Assembly (NCBI GenBank): GCA_026745465.1
Contig: JACYXH010000579.1
Span: 1-64,000 of the forward strand
DNA length: 64,000 nt
Source of the DNA: Lota lota
Lineage: Eukaryota; Chordata; Actinopteri; Gadiformes; Lotidae
Direction of reading: 5' to 3'
Shown: positions 10,720 through 22,412 of the stretch, in pieces
Layout: every line of letters begins with the position of its first letter
Position numbering within the stretch: the stretch's first letter is position 1
Position numbers and translations under genes: made by a program
The notes under the pieces: generated by a model
The model's database searches: none
What the model was told of the DNA's origin: nothing
What the model saw: the letters and a program-made list of their open reading frames with translations, nothing else

Positions 10720-11951
10720 CCGGTGTTACAAGCCAAATGGTTTCCAAGCTATCTGGTTCCCGATCGCATGCATGTGGCGGGCACGAGCATACGTACCCGG
10801 ATGAACCAAATGAAGCGGAGCTCAACGTCGGCATATTCGTCAAAATTCCACAAACCTCTCTTTAGTTTGTATGTGTTATATGTCGTTATTCTTGTAAATA
10901 GGTATGTCTTACAGAGTTCTACATTAAAGGCACCTCTAACACCCGATTCTATAGTAAAAAAACGATCACGAGCTGGATTCGATCACACTCTCCGATATAA
11001 ATTTAAAAATTGCAAGGCACCTGCATTTGTCCCGTACACCACCGAGACATTGTTAAAAACCAGGTTCATGTAGTGATAATAAGCCACATTACTATTGGGG
11101 GAACATTTTGGCTTGGGCTGGTTTAAGACATCTGGTTACCTGTTTTCACAACGTTTTACACTTTCTCTGACAGTCCAGACATACAGCGGCCGACTATAGC
11201 AGTTAGATTCACCACTAACTACTAATATGTCACGAACAGTAGTTTGATATTTGAATGCACAATTCACCTGGCTACATTTATATCAGCATATATGAATAGG
11301 CGAGCGAACATTTGTTTGTACTTAATGGTTATCATTACTGACAGGCCAAAATGCTCAGCATGGTTTTCAAAATGAGGAATGCACACTGCAGTTCTGGGTG
11401 GAGAAAATCTATAGTTATTTTGGTGGAGAACCCAAAATTAAATTACAAAGTCCACATCACCAAACGGAAAATGAAAAACTCGTAAACAAAAAAAAAATGT
11501 AAACAGGTAACCAGATGTCTTAAACCAGCCCAAGCCAAAATGTTCCCCCAATAGTAATGTGGCTTATGATCCCTACACGAAACTGGACTTTTAAGGATGT
11601 TTCGGTGGTGTACTGGACAGTTACAGGTGCCCTGCGATTTTTTATTTTATATTGGAGAGTGTGATCGAATCCAGCTCGTGACCGTTTTAAAAAAATTTAA
11701 TAAGAAGAAAAATAATTAATATAATCAGGTGTTAGAGGTGCCTTTAATGTAAAACGCTGTAAGACATACATATTTACAAGAATAACGACATATAACACAT
11801 ACAAACTAAAGAGAGGTTTGTGGAATTTTGACGAATATGCCGACATTGAGCTCCGCTTCATTTGGTTCATCCGGGTACGTATGCTCGTGCCCGCCACATG
11901 CATGCGATCGGGAACCAGATAGCTTGGAAACCATTTGGCTTGTAACACCGG
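10720..11951. mobile_element. Large fold-back (inverted-repeat) element
   Basis: The left arm at about 10720-11147 and the right arm at about 11500-11951 are inverted copies of each other around a unique spacer of roughly 350 bases. The outer tips share CCGGTGTTACAAGCC, and the inner tips share AACAGGTAACCAGATGTCTT. The arms have drifted by substitutions and small indels (for example around 11000 versus 11660). The same reading frame (KWFPSYLVPDRMHVAGTS) appears in both arms as a by-product of the symmetry. No transposase was seen. It could be a fold-back transposon, a MITE-like palindrome or an inverted duplication. Confidence 0.75.
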
Positions 11952-12215
11952 CAAACATGAACCCATTGTTCTCCTGGCGACAGCGTGTCCCATTCAGGCC
12001 TGTGCGAGACAGTGGCTGAACGCTGATGGAAGCGCACCACCACTGGAAGAAGTCCCACAGAACCTCCAATGAACACAGCTGGTTTTGAAGCTTAGCGCAC
12101 TCCCCTGTAAACCTCCAACTTGGAGGGATGGAAAAGTCGGCGCATGGATGGCGCACTTTGGAAGGCACCATGTGAGAGCCGAGGTGGGGGGAGGCAGACG
12201 TTCCTGCTTAATCAC

Positions 12216-12715
12216 TGTTGTAGCGAATTAAAGGACTGGTGGCTGACTCCAGTAAAAGCTAAGACAAATGGATATCCGTAGTTGATTTATTTCATATGCT
12301 GCAGCATATAAAATACACAGTTTCAACTCCACGCAGAGCAGAGTTCTGGAGAAAATGCGCCCTGAATAGAAGAGGGAAGCCCTTTTTGTAGAGTGGAGCA
12401 AACAACATCTCAGAGATATCACTAGATGGCGCCATTTACCATCTATAACGGGTTCAATGCACAGTTAAAGACGGACACCTGAGAGGATGTGCAGTCAAGA
12501 ACAGACACATTGTTTGGGAGAGGATATGCAGTCAAGAACAGACACGTTGTTTGGGAGAGGATATGCAGTCAAGAACAGACACATTGTTTGGGAGAGGATA
12601 TGCAGTCAAGAACAGACACGTTGTTTGGGAGAGGATATGCAGTCAAGAACAGACACATTGTTGGGGAGAGGAGCTTGCTCAGGAGATTCTCACGAGAACA
12701 GAGCACAATTTAATT
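12216..12715 (-). mobile_element. Solo LTR of the 16-25 kb ERV family, reversed
   Basis: The block begins TGTTGTAG and carries, in reverse, the same R/U5 landmarks as the ERV LTRs: GACAAATGGATATCCGTAGT, CATATGCTGCAGCATAT, the GGCGCCATTTACC block and a weakly conserved promoter region. No internal retroviral sequence follows. The U3 portion holds a 38-bp tandem repeat (12487-12672). The outer border is approximate because U3 has diverged from the copy at 16154. Confidence 0.75.
12487..12672. repeat. 38-bp tandem repeat in LTR U3
   Basis: Five to six copies of a 38-bp unit containing GCAGTCAAGAACAGACAC and TTGTTTGGGAGAG, alternating A/G at one site. The related LTR at 30.3 kb has a single diverged copy (TGTGTCTGTTCTCTACTGCA on its own strand). 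So the array expanded in this copy. U3 tandem repeats often hold enhancers, but no binding site is proven here. Confidence 0.85.
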
Positions 12716-12854
12716 TTTCCCATCCCCCTAAACTAATTTCTTTCCCTTTTTCCTCCCCCCACTTCTTCACCTTTGTTTTCCTCGTTGTTCCCCTAGTTAT
12801 CATGTGAGGTTGAGTGTCTCATTGATTTAACTGTTTATCTGTTATTGATTCTCT

Positions 12855-12855
12855 A

Positions 12856-12895
<40 letters not shown>

Positions 12896-13390
12896 CTCTC
12901 TAAGATAGAGGGATACAGTCAGAGAGAGGGAGAGAGAGAGAGAGAGGGAGACATAGAGGGAGAGTCAGACCGACACAGAGAGGGTAATAAAGCAGTATAG
13001 AGGACACAGCCTGCCTTTCCTTGTTTGAAGAGAGAGGGAGACAGAGACAGAGAGGGAGACAGAGAGGAGAGAGTCAGAGAGAAAGGGTAATAAAGCAGTA
13101 TAGAGGACACAGCCTGCCTTTCCTTGTTTGAAGAGAGGGAGACAGAGAGGGAGAGAGTCAGAGAGAAAGGGTAATAAAGCAGTATAGAGGACACAGCCTT
13201 CCTTTCCTTGTTTGAAGACAGAGGGAGACGGAGGGAGAGTCAGAGAGAAAGAAAGGGTAATAAAGCAGTATAGAGGACACAGCCTGCCTTTCCTTGTTTG
13301 AAGAGAGAGGGAGACAGAGAGAGAGGGAGTGTCAGAGAGAGAGAAAGGGTAATAAAGCAGTATAGAGGACACAGCACCAATACAAAAGGG
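12855..13390. repeat. CT tract and 85-95 bp minisatellite
   Basis: A CTCT/GAGA region is followed by about five copies of a unit containing GGGTAATAAAGCAGTATAGA and GGACACAGCCTGCCTTTCCT plus a variable GAGA part. Long minus-strand frames across it are artefacts. No gene was seen between 12715 and 13743. Confidence 0.9.
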
Positions 13391-13743
13391 GTAGAGAGAG
13401 TTCCATTGCAGCCTCACTGTGAAGTGAGATGGAATAGGGAAGGTGTGGGTATTGCAGGAGAGAGATAGACAGAACAGGGCATCATATTTGTGGACTGTTG
13501 AGTCAGCACGGGATTGGGATGCATATGTTGCTGTCTCAGAGCTGGTGGGACTCTGGGGAATGCCTTCATTGGGCCGTGGCCGTTCTTCATGACTTTGATT
13601 TGGACACATTTTGTTCACACAAGTGAACACCAGTTAGTGAAACGACCGTGGAGAAAAAAAAAAACACCTCATGTGCGAAGTTATTTGTTTTTAATCACCA
13701 AATGTTGTTCACCTTGCATCAACAGTTCAACGTTAGTGTTCCT

Positions 13744-15229
13744 TTAGTCAAGTATGATTGGTTTTGGGGCTCGGTGAGGCCCCTCAGGTGCCGGGGCCGC
13801 GCCGGGGCCCCACCCCATGGTCTGCATCAAGCGGGTCCCCACGCTGGCGTCTGTGATGGGGGAGGCACTCTCACCCACCACTCCTTAGAGAGAGAGAGAG
13901 ACACAGAGATGGAGAGAGAGAGAGACAGACAAGAGACAGAGACACACAGAGCGAAAGATCGACAGAGAGAAATGTACAGAGAGGAGAGAAACATTTGTGT
14001 CCTGGTTAGAGATTGATAACTAACAGTGTGTGTGAGTGTGTGTGTGTGTGTGTGCGCGCCCCCCACCTCTCTGTGAGGCTGCGGACACGAGGGGGAAGGA
14101 GCCGTGGAGGAAGCTGTTGAAGACGGGCTCCTCCATCTCAAGCTCCTCTGGCTCCGCCCCCTCTGGCTCCGCCCCCTCTGGCTCCGCCCCCTCTGGCCCC
14201 GCCTCCTCCCACCAGGGAGCCCCCCCGGATCCCGGGACGGCGCTGGGCTCTGTGTCGTACAACCAGTCGCTCTGCTCGTCGTCGGCTGGTGGGGAGACAC
14301 GAGGACGGGATGAGACTCGGTCCATCAGCTGGCATCATCAGCTAGCAGCATCAGCTCAGCATCATCAGCTCAGCAGCAACAGCGCTAGCAGCATCAGCGC
14401 TAGCATCATCAGCGCTAGCATCAGCGCTAGCAGCATCAGCGCTAGCAGCATCAGCTCAGCATCATCAGCTCAGCATCATCAGCGCTAGCAGCATCAGCTC
14501 AGCATCATCAGCACTAGCATCATCAGCTCAGCATCATCAGCGCTAGCAGCTGGGAGCCAGGTGCGGCCCTGTCAGTGGTAGTCCATCCCTGCTCTAAGCC
14601 ACTTTCATTTAACTCGGGGTATCGTACCCCTGGCTTTATAATAATGACTACAATGCTTCGTAATAAACCAGGATACAGTATTAAACATGGGCAGCACTCT
14701 CCCCCTTTTGGTTGACCATTAATTATTTAGAATGAGAAGAGCCTACTGAACAAGCGTTAATGTTACACTATCATTCTGATGATCAAACAGCTGCTCAATA
14801 AGGCCAACAGCTTGAGTTGTAACGTGGGTACCTTGTCTGCCCTCGTCACTGCTGCTGCCCTCGCTACTGGCTCCTAGGAGCTCCGACTACAGAAACAGCT
14901 CCTGGACCTTGTCTATATCTCCCACCATGATGAAGAACAACACAAGCGCAGGGCAGGTTCTTAGCTCCCACGCCCCCCAAGACACCCACCTTCTCCCCAC
15001 CGGCCCCCCGGTGTGGACGGGGCCGGTCGGAGCGTTGTTTCCGGCGTCGGCGCTTGCGGGCGTGGTCCCCCCCCCCCCGCCGCCAAAGCCCCAGGCTGCT
15101 CGCTCTGAGCTCTGCTGGAGGGTGGACGCCAGGGCGTGGTCCCCCCCACCCCGGGCTGCTGGCTCTGAGCTCTGGTGGAGGGTGGACGCTAGGTCACGGG
15201 CCAGCCCGTCCATTCTCCGGCAGAAGCGC
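13744..15229 (-). CDS. gpatch2: gpatch2-like G-patch protein, compressed or broken
   Basis: Four exons in order on the minus strand: one starting at 15229 and running to about 15000 (MDGLARDLASTLHQSSE, like the MEELVHDLVSALEESSE start region of GPATCH2), 14832-14886 (SSEGSSSDEGRQ), 14067-14285 (DDEQSDWLYDTEP, PWWEE, GSFPLVS) and 13744-13883 (VVGESASPITDASVGTRLMQ, TMGWGPG). The last three join in phase with canonical splice sites. G-patch proteins are nucleic-acid-associated nuclear factors that often work with DEAH helicases. Large middle parts known in the family are missing. After MGWGPG the frame leaves the G-patch, while RGLTEP appears in another frame, so the C-terminus is probably shifted and stops at 13744-13746. 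Confidence 0.7.
14067..14285 (-). CDS. gpatch2: gpatch2 acidic exon with EGAEP repeat
   Basis: This 219-nt exon has the acceptor CCCCACCAG and donor AGAGAG|GTGGG. It reads ADDEQSDWLYDTEP, then PWWEEAG, four GPEGAEPEGAEP-type repeats, and ELEMEEPVFNSFLHGSFPL. The EGAEP units come from a 15-bp DNA tandem repeat (GGCTCCGCCCCCTCT on the plus strand), which is absent from the mammalian protein as I recall it. It joins 14832-14886 in phase 1. Confidence 0.75.
14330..14556. repeat. CAGCATCATCAGCGCTAG repeat
   Basis: An irregular tandem array of AGCATCAGCTC, AGCATCATCAGC and GCTAGC words, about 225 bases, in the intron between two gpatch2 exons. Serine/alanine/isoleucine frames across it are artefacts. 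Confidence 0.9.
15010..15229 (-). CDS. gpatch2: gpatch2 N-terminal exon with tandem duplication
   Basis: The acceptor CTCCCTCCAG precedes GCGCTTCTG, and the frame reads RRMDGLARDLASTLHQSSEP, then a second copy, ALASTLQQSSERAAW. The duplicated DNA unit is about 65 bp (GCTCTGAGCTCT with GGAGGGTGGACGC in both). It is followed by a glycine run made by a C-rich tract at 15067-15083. The 3' end of the exon is not clear. The exon with the likely true start codon was not found upstream. Confidence 0.5.
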
Positions 15230-15327
15230 CTGGAGGGAGTTGAGAACAGTGTTTTAGCAGGGGCTTACACGGGCGGGAACCATACACAACACGACCGATG
15301 TGGTAAGAACGGCGTTCGTTCAGCGCG

Positions 15328-15328
<1 letters not shown>

Positions 15329-15382
<54 letters not shown>
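15329..15382 (+). repeat. 54-base G homopolymer
   Basis: An uninterrupted run of G from 15329 to 15382 is followed by GGAGGGTCGGGGGGG. It sits about 100 bases upstream (minus strand) of the gpatch2 exon at 15229. The length in the assembly is unreliable for such a run. It could form G-quadruplex structures. Confidence 0.95.
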
Positions 15383-15383
<1 letters not shown>

Positions 15384-15624
15384 GGGTCGGGGGGGTCGTT
15401 CAGCAGGACGCTTTGGACACAGCGAACCGTGAGTCAGCATAGGACCAAGATAAGAAGCCCTCAAACTGGGTGAGATGCTTGGGAGGTAGTAATACATCAC
15501 GGATTTCATTATCTCGCAGGGTGGAAAGTCATAATGCACAACGGGCTTCTTCACAGGTTGCGGAACTTGTGTCTGAGGTGCGGTGGTTGTCCTCACTAAT
15601 TGATTCTGTGATCGATTATACATG

Positions 15625-16078
15625 GTTTAATAGCTTATGGATAGTGATTGTGTACCTACCGTCTACGGGGTTGTTGTCGTCATCACTAGCAGACTTTAGA
15701 CAATAGATTGTGTAACAGGTTATAGATTGTGTAACTTGTGTCTACGGGGTTCTGGTTGTTGTCATTACTAGCAGACTTTAGACAATAGATTGTGTAACTG
15801 GTTATAGACTCTGATAGATTATAGATTGTGCAACTTGTGTCTACGGGGTTTTGGTTGTTGTCATTACTAGCAGACTTTAGACAATAGATTGTGTAACTGG
15901 TTATAGACTCTTTGATAGATTATAGATTGTGTAACTTGTGTCTACGGGGTTTTGGTTGTTGTCGTCATCACTAGCAGACTTTAGACAATAGATTGTGTAA
16001 CAGGTTATAGATTGTGTACCTTGTGTCTAAAGGGTTTTGGTTGTTGTCGTCATCACTAGCAGACTTTAGCAAAGCGGC
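15625..16078. repeat. About 110-bp minisatellite
   Basis: Four to five imperfect copies of a unit with GTCTACGGGGTTTTGGTTGT, ACTAGCAGACTTTAGACAAT and AGATTGTGTAACTGGTTATA. It ends about 75 bases before the 5' LTR of the ERV. Confidence 0.9.
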
Positions 16079-16153
16079 TAACTTAGGAGTCGCAGACAGA
16101 TTTTAAAGAGTTAAACAGTGCAAAAATACAAAGGAGCTGTTTTAACAGACAGG

Positions 16154-16634
16154 TGTGGTGGAAAAATGACTCAAGGCCCATCCCGAGGTCAGCTTGCTAA
16201 AAGTAACTAATTCCGATATGCACACTACAATGGCCTATCTGTCTTTTTGACTTTCTACCTCCCCACAGATGTCCGTTTATCCTGCTTCCCATATGAGAAA
16301 ACTCCTTTTTCTATAACAATGTATCTGCGCCTGGCCTTGACTGTATGCTCTCTTCCTAAACCAGGTGTCCAGCTTTAATTGGGCATCGAACCTACTATAG
16401 ACAGTCCAATGGCGCCATCTAGTGTCATATCTGAGATACTGTTTGCCCGACTTTATAAAAAGGCGTCCCTCCTGTCTTCGGGGCGCCCTTTCTCGAGAAC
16501 TCTGCTCTATGTGGAGTTGCCTTTGAAACGGTGTCTTTTATGTGCTGCAGCATATGAAATAAATCAACTACGGATATCCATTTTGTCTTAGCTTTTAATC
16601 GAGCCAGCCACCAGTCATCTAATTTTCTACAACA
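16154..16634 (+). repeat. ERV 5' LTR
   Basis: Begins TGTGGTGGAAAAATGAC and ends TTTCTACAACA. It contains a TATA box (TATAAAAAGGCG near 16454) and a polyadenylation signal (AATAAA near 16558). It matches the 3' LTR at 24542-25041 closely, with scattered differences and small indels (481 versus 500 bp). Host-like relatives occur reversed at 12216 and forward near 30300. Confidence 0.9.
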
Positions 16635-16635
16635 A

Positions 16636-16655
16636 TTTGGCGTCACGAACAGGAT
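16636..16655 (+). promoter_or_regulatory. Putative ERV primer-binding site
   Basis: TTTGGCGTCACGAACAGGAT directly follows the 5' LTR, in the place and with the TGG start expected for a tRNA primer-binding site. I could not assign the tRNA with confidence. Confidence 0.5.
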
Positions 16656-16861
16656 CCCGAGGTTGATCGTCGGAAGGAAGGAAAGACGGGACGGAGGGGA
16701 GAGTTGCACTCCACGGAAAAACGTGTCTCTACCACCGAGCATTAAGTCGAGTGACGAGAGGACCACGTCCCTGATCTCCGTACGACTATCGCCACCGGGA
16801 TCCAACGAACTCAAAACAAAACTCACGGTGAGCTGTTTGGGAGGCTAACACAAAAATAAAA

Positions 16862-17250
16862 TGTAAAGAATATTAGAGACTACAGCGGTGCGGTTGCTGT
16901 AGGGAAATAATAGAGAGTACAGCGGTGCGGTAGCTGGAAATCTGGGACTACAGCGGTGCGGTTTGCTGTAGGGAAATAAAATAGAGAGTACAGCGGTGCG
17001 GTAGCTGGAAATCTGGGACTACAGCGGTGCGGTTTGCTGTAGGGAAATAATAGAGAGTACAGCGGTGCGGTAGCTGGAAATCTGGGACTACAGCGGTGCG
17101 GTTGCTGTAGGGAAATAAAATAGAGTACAGCGGTGCGGTAGCTGGAAATCTGGCACTACAGCGGTGCGATTGCTGTAGGGAAATAATAGAGAGTACAGCG
17201 GTGCGGTAGCTGGAAATCGGGGACTACAGCGGTGCGGTAGCTGTAGGGTT
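16862..17250. repeat. ERV leader minisatellite
   Basis: Repeating half-units of about 30-35 bases share CTACAGCGGTGCGGT / GTACAGCGGTGCGGT. They alternate with GCTGTAGGGAAATAA and AGCTGGAAATCTGGGA, giving about six double units of roughly 65-70 bp. The array lies between the primer-binding site and gag, where packaging and splice signals are usual. Confidence 0.9.
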
Positions 17251-17442
17251 AATATTGTCATAAAAGTAGTTATTGTCAACTCAAAAGTGGTGAAACATTA
17301 TCCGGATTAATATTATCTCACTAACGTTATTGTTGCAACTGTTTTCTTTTATTATTATTTTTATTCCATTTTATTTTTATCTTGTTTTATTTTCTTATAT
17401 AAACGTATTATCATTTTGGTTATTAAAAGAGATAAATAAAAT

Positions 17443-18429
17443 ATGGGTAATAACAAGTGTAAGCCACGAGTGGCTTCAAGTGACATCGAGGTGTTTATGA
17501 AAAAAAAAAAAAGTACGGACCACCTGCAATTGCGCATGTGGAACATTGGTATAAACATTGTGGTTTTCCCCAAGGGAGAAGTCTATCAGTAAATCAAATA
17601 ATTAAATTAGATAATAAATTCGGGGCGGATAAGACAAAATTACTGAAAAAGACATTATTGACTTCGGGGAGCGTGACTATTTTTGACAGTCAAGCAAACG
17701 CTCTAAAATTTTGGAAAACTGAAGCAGAACCTAGAGAGAGGAAAAGAGCAGGGAAAGAAATAGCGAAGTACAGTGACCCACCCCATTGTTACTGCCCCTA
17801 CGTTTCTGAAGGTACGCCCGGACCTCGACGCGTGTCCACCACCCGCTGCCCGGAACCAGGCCCGACCAGAGCAACCACCACCACCCTCCACCCCAGCTGG
17901 AGAAACATCTCAGTCCATCTACCCTCCCTTGGCATCCCTCCAACTGGCCGGAGATCTTCCCAGAGAGGGAGGAGCACCCTCAGCCCATCGGATGGTTCTC
18001 AGAGACAGAGGCCCTGCCACCGTTAGTGCGCCTCCGGACTACTCTCCCCAACCAACCAACAAACACGAACAGTGGCCCCGACATCAAAAGAGGGGGCCAC
18101 CGGGAGACTCATATGGTCCACGACGTGGGGGCACACGGCCACACGGCAGGAAAACCAAAGGCTATCAAGGGACCGGTATGAGAAACCAAGGGTGCTTTAA
18201 CTGTGGAGCCAGTGACCATTGGATGAGAGACTGCCCACGGCCAAGAAGGGAGAACCAGGGAGACGGCTGGGGGAGACGAGGACCACAAGAACCGGATAGT
18301 TGTACTGGCGGACGGGTGGGCATGCGGAGAGGCGACGGAGCGACCGACAACGAACCGAAAGGCGGTAACAAACACCCACACGCGCACCGCAATGAAGAAC
18401 TGCTTGCTAAAACCACACACACACCCTAA
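17443..18429 (+). pseudogene. gag: ERV gag remnant
   Basis: The likely start at 17443 reads MGNNKCKPRVASSDIEVF, where the second-residue glycine is the usual myristoylation site of matrix. The frame breaks at the A run near 17500-17512 and again near 17780-17810, so matrix, proline-rich and nucleocapsid parts lie in three frames. A PPDY motif (late-domain type) is near 18030. One zinc knuckle is visible: CFNCGASDHWMRDC (18191-18232), followed by basic residues and a stop at 18427-18429. The stretch that should hold capsid is very short, so most of capsid is missing. Confidence 0.75.
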
Positions 18430-19634
18430 CCCACTGACAACACCCACTGACATGCTACACAGATTGTTAGAACGATAGAAAGGATTGAGGAAAGTAGCCA
18501 AGAGAGAGAGGGACATAGAGCAGGTTATTAGATGAACATCCAGGGGAGAGTTAAAATACAAAATTCCTCTGCCTCCGTCATAAAAGATTGGGGCAGATAT
18601 CACCACTGCCGCTTGACCACAGAAGTCCAGGGGTCAACCAGCGCTGGGGACTCTTCGGAGTTCAGGGAAATTCCCACCTCACCAAAGCGAGGTAGTGGGA
18701 CCCGCCCTAAAGGACCCTGAGGGAGCGCGGTAGTGGATATACTGTCCAATAAACCTGATGAAGTCTTAGTTAATCCAACAGGTTCTGAGTAATGGTCTAT
18801 AACTATTGTCTATGTGTTTAGAGCTAGCTTGTTGGGCCCAAATGTCTGTCTGTGTGTTTTATGTTGTCTGTGCATCTTGCCACGAATGGCCTAGACACTG
18901 GTTGAGTTGTAAGCACCAGTGTTAGAAAATTGGGATGGTTGAATTAGCCATGGAGGTTAACTACTAAAATGACAACATAGGGAAAAAGAAAAAAGAAACC
19001 TTCCTGAGGGGCTACGAATATAAATTATATTAAAGGTTATAAAATAATATTGAGATAACAATTGAGAGACAAGTACTAAATTAACAAGGATCCAAATGTT
19101 AAATCATGTTGTCTACAATGGAATACTGGGGGTTTGGAAAAGAAAGGAAGAATATGGAGGGAGGAAAAAGCCATGTGAGAGTGTGTGTGTGTGAGCCTGT
19201 CTTCTTGTGTGTGTGTGCTAGGGCCCCTGAGATAAGGGAGGCTACTCCCACACTCAGAGTGGTAGACTACACGAGAGAGGTCTGAAATCTGACTTCAGAT
19301 GAAACAATAGGGCTAATAAGGATATGGCTTTTACTATAATTGCTTTCGATTACAATTACGTTTGTATCTAACAATTACTAACTTGTTGCAAGTCAGTCAG
19401 ATGATCATATTACGACTAAATTTGTCTTTTACATTTTTGTCTTCCTATGTTAATAGTTGCCATTCATGCATGATACCTGCACGTCCCAATTGCATGCTCT
19501 CCCACAGCTCGAGACCACCACTACCATGGCTAGAGACGTGACCGCGACCATGACCTCGACCATCCACCCTGACTTACGAGACGTACCCACACGACTGTAG
19601 GCGACCAGCAAATATGATGTCGGCTTAATTAAAA
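18430..19634 (+). other. Decayed ERV interior, no open frame
   Basis: No coding signal for protease or the N-terminal half of reverse transcriptase is seen, although both belong here in a retrovirus. The region has short GTGTGT tracts and otherwise unique sequence, so it is either degenerate or replaced. Confidence 0.5.
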
Positions 19635-22271
19635 ATGCACAGCCTGTTGTGGTTTAGCCTAGCATCACTTCAGTTACAGTATGTTGTTGATCTGTTGGTT
19701 TGTTTCCCAACTAAGGACCGGTGTTGCAGTAATTCTCTGCGATTCTTACACCATCTGGCGTCTGAGGGGCACAAAGCCAGCCTCTCGAAGCTCCAGTGGG
19801 ACTGCCAGGATGTTGTCTTCCTAGGCCACAACCTCACACCAGAGGGCAAAGCCCTCTCATCCAAGCGTGTGGAGGCCATTGCCAATATCCCACGGCCAGT
19901 GACTAAAAAACAGGTTTTGTCTTTTCTTGGTATGTGTTCTTGTTGCAGAACGTTCATTCCCAACTACTCACTCCTGGAGGGTCCCCTATCGACTATCGTC
20001 CATGGCAAGGGACTCCAGGCTTCGGACCACGTGATCTGGTCTGCGGAAGCAGCACAAACATTTAGAGGCCTCAAACTGGAGCTCCAGCGCGCCCCAACGC
20101 TTGGCCTTCCAGACCCAACGCGACCCTTTACCCAGACCGTAGATGAGAGAGGGGGATGCATGACGTCAGTCCTCCTCCAACAACATGGGAACAGGTTACG
20201 CCCGGTTGTCTATTTCTCCTCTAAATTAGACCCAGTAGCAGCAGGGCTGCCCCATTGCTTAGGAGCAGTGGCGGTGGCAGAAAAAGCTGTTATGGCGTCG
20301 AGAGACTTGGTGGGGTACGGCGACCTCACACTGCTCGTTCCACACGCGGTCTCTATGATCCTATTTGGAACAGAAAACTTCCCATTTATCTGCAGCACGA
20401 TGGTTTAAATATCATACCATCCTCCTTGACCTGCTCCACATACATGTCAGACACAGCAATGTTCTCAATCCAGCTACCCTGCTCCCTATTGAGGGAGCGG
20501 GCGAGCCACACCACTGTTTAGCTAAATTACAGTTGGTATGTAAGCCACGTCCTGATCTAGGGGAGATTCCCCTTCCTGACCCAGACTACGTCTTCTACGT
20601 AGACGGCTCCACATCCAGAGACCCGGGAACAGGTTTGACGCGCGCTGGTTATCATTTTTATTTATTTTTTATTTATTTGTTTCTGTGGTATCTGATTTTG
20701 AGACGATTTGTTCTGACTCTCTCCCCTCTCACTATTCTGCGCAGGCTGCTGAACTCGTCGCCCTCACCGAAGCCTGCCGAGCAACAGCGGGCGCCACTGT
20801 TACCATCTACACTGACTCCCAGTACACGTTCGGCGTTGTCCGTGTCTTCGGGGTCCTCTGGCGGCACAAGGGGTTCCTCACATCATCTGGCAAACACATT
20901 TTACACCATGACAGAATATCTACGTTACTCGATGCCATCGTCCTGCCCACCCAAATTGCAGTTGTTAAATGCTCAGCACATACGGGCGGTACCGACACTG
21001 TGTCCCTAGGTAATGACCGGGCAGAGGAAGCAACAAAGGCCGCGGCTACCCGACCTCCACCTGCTCACATCACACTCGTTTCTACCCCGGTCGATCATGT
21101 AGCAACATCCGTCGGAGAGGTCCAGGACCTCTCCACGTCAGACGAGCGTGCGCAGTGGCACAAAAGGGGGGCGGTGTTTTTTCTTTTTGTCGACGGCCAC
21201 TAGAAAGGCCAACAGGGAAGCCATGCCTCCCAGTGGCCATGTTCCCCGCCTATGCTAAATTGACACATGGGCTAGACCACGTGTCAAAAGGGGGGATGAT
21301 AGATCTTATCCAACAGGATTGGTACAACACCATAGGTTTTTTTTCACATACGCACACAGATACTGTCAGGCATGCGTCATTTGCGCCAATCATAACGTAG
21401 GCCGAGGACAGAGAGTCGAACACGCAGCACACGACATCCCAACACACACCATTCGAACACGTCATGATGGATTTTGTCGAACTAGGACCATCGGAAAGCA
21501 AGCGCTATTGCCTTGTGATGGTCGACATGTGGTCTAAATGGGTCAAGGCGTTCCCTGCCTCAAAGGCAACGGCAGGAATAGTTGCAAAAGCATTACTAAC
21601 GGAAATTATACCACGATGGGGCATCCCCACAAAACTCTCTAGCGGCAACGGCTCACATTTCGTTAACCAGGCTATCAAAGAGATCAGCACATACATTGGC
21701 ATCAACCTCAAATACCATTGCTCGTACCACCCCCAGAGCGGTGGTGCAGTGGAACGAGAGAACGGAACATTAAAAGCAAAGCTCGCGAAAATTGGCAAAG
21801 AGACAGGCCTAACCTGGACAAAGTCACTCCCTTTAGCCTTGATGTACATGAGAATGAAAGTCAGAACAAAGACCAATACTCTCACCCTTTAAAGTTTTAT
21901 TTGCTAACCCACCTCCCATAGGTACAGCGGCACCAGGAAAGCAGACGATTCCTTCCACTGCACTGTGTAAAGATGCACTGTTACAATATTGTGTCTCCCT
22001 GTCTAACGCTCTCTCACAGGTACGGCTCCAGGTGAAGGCGGTGCTGCCCCAGAAAGCTGAACACCCCCTACACTCCATCCAGCCAGGGAACCTTGTGGTC
22101 ATCAAGGACTTCCGACAGAAAACAAGGAACTCACCACGATGGCAGGGACCCTTCCAAGTCCTCCTTACCACACACACGATGGTGAAGGTGGGGGAGCGAC
22201 AGTCATGGGCCCATGCCTCCCATAGCAAGAAGTACAAAGGAGCAGTCCAGATGCCCACACCAGCCCCTTGA
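19635..22271 (+). pseudogene. pol: ERV pol remnant (RT end, RNase H, integrase)
   Basis: 19635-20408 has the end of reverse transcriptase, with the active-site box reading YVVD instead of YVDD, followed by the thumb/connection (FLGHNLTPEGK, VLSFLGMC). RNase H pieces are at 20540-21080 (FYVDGSTSRD, then YTDSQYTFGV, in different frames, separated by an AT-rich insert near 20650-20690). Integrase is at 21464-21892 and 22032-22271: first aspartate in MDFVEL, the second catalytic position reads SSGNGSHF where SDNG is usual, and the glutamate is kept in VERENG. The C-terminal domain ends SWAHASHSKK. Two catalytic residues are therefore lost in addition to the frame breaks. Confidence 0.8.
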
Positions 22272-22412
22272 CAGAACTGATTTGCCCATGCACACACGCT
22301 CCCGCACCTAACACAAAAGAGGTGTACGACGTGCTCTGCCTCAAAAACCATAAACTGACGCCAGCAACCGTTCCACCAGGGACGGGCCTCCACCCTGCAC
22401 CGGACCCCGGGG

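Noticed and set aside
12919..13630. Minus-strand frames of 91 and 221 codons
   Set aside because: They read through the GAGA minisatellite and repeat the same peptide.
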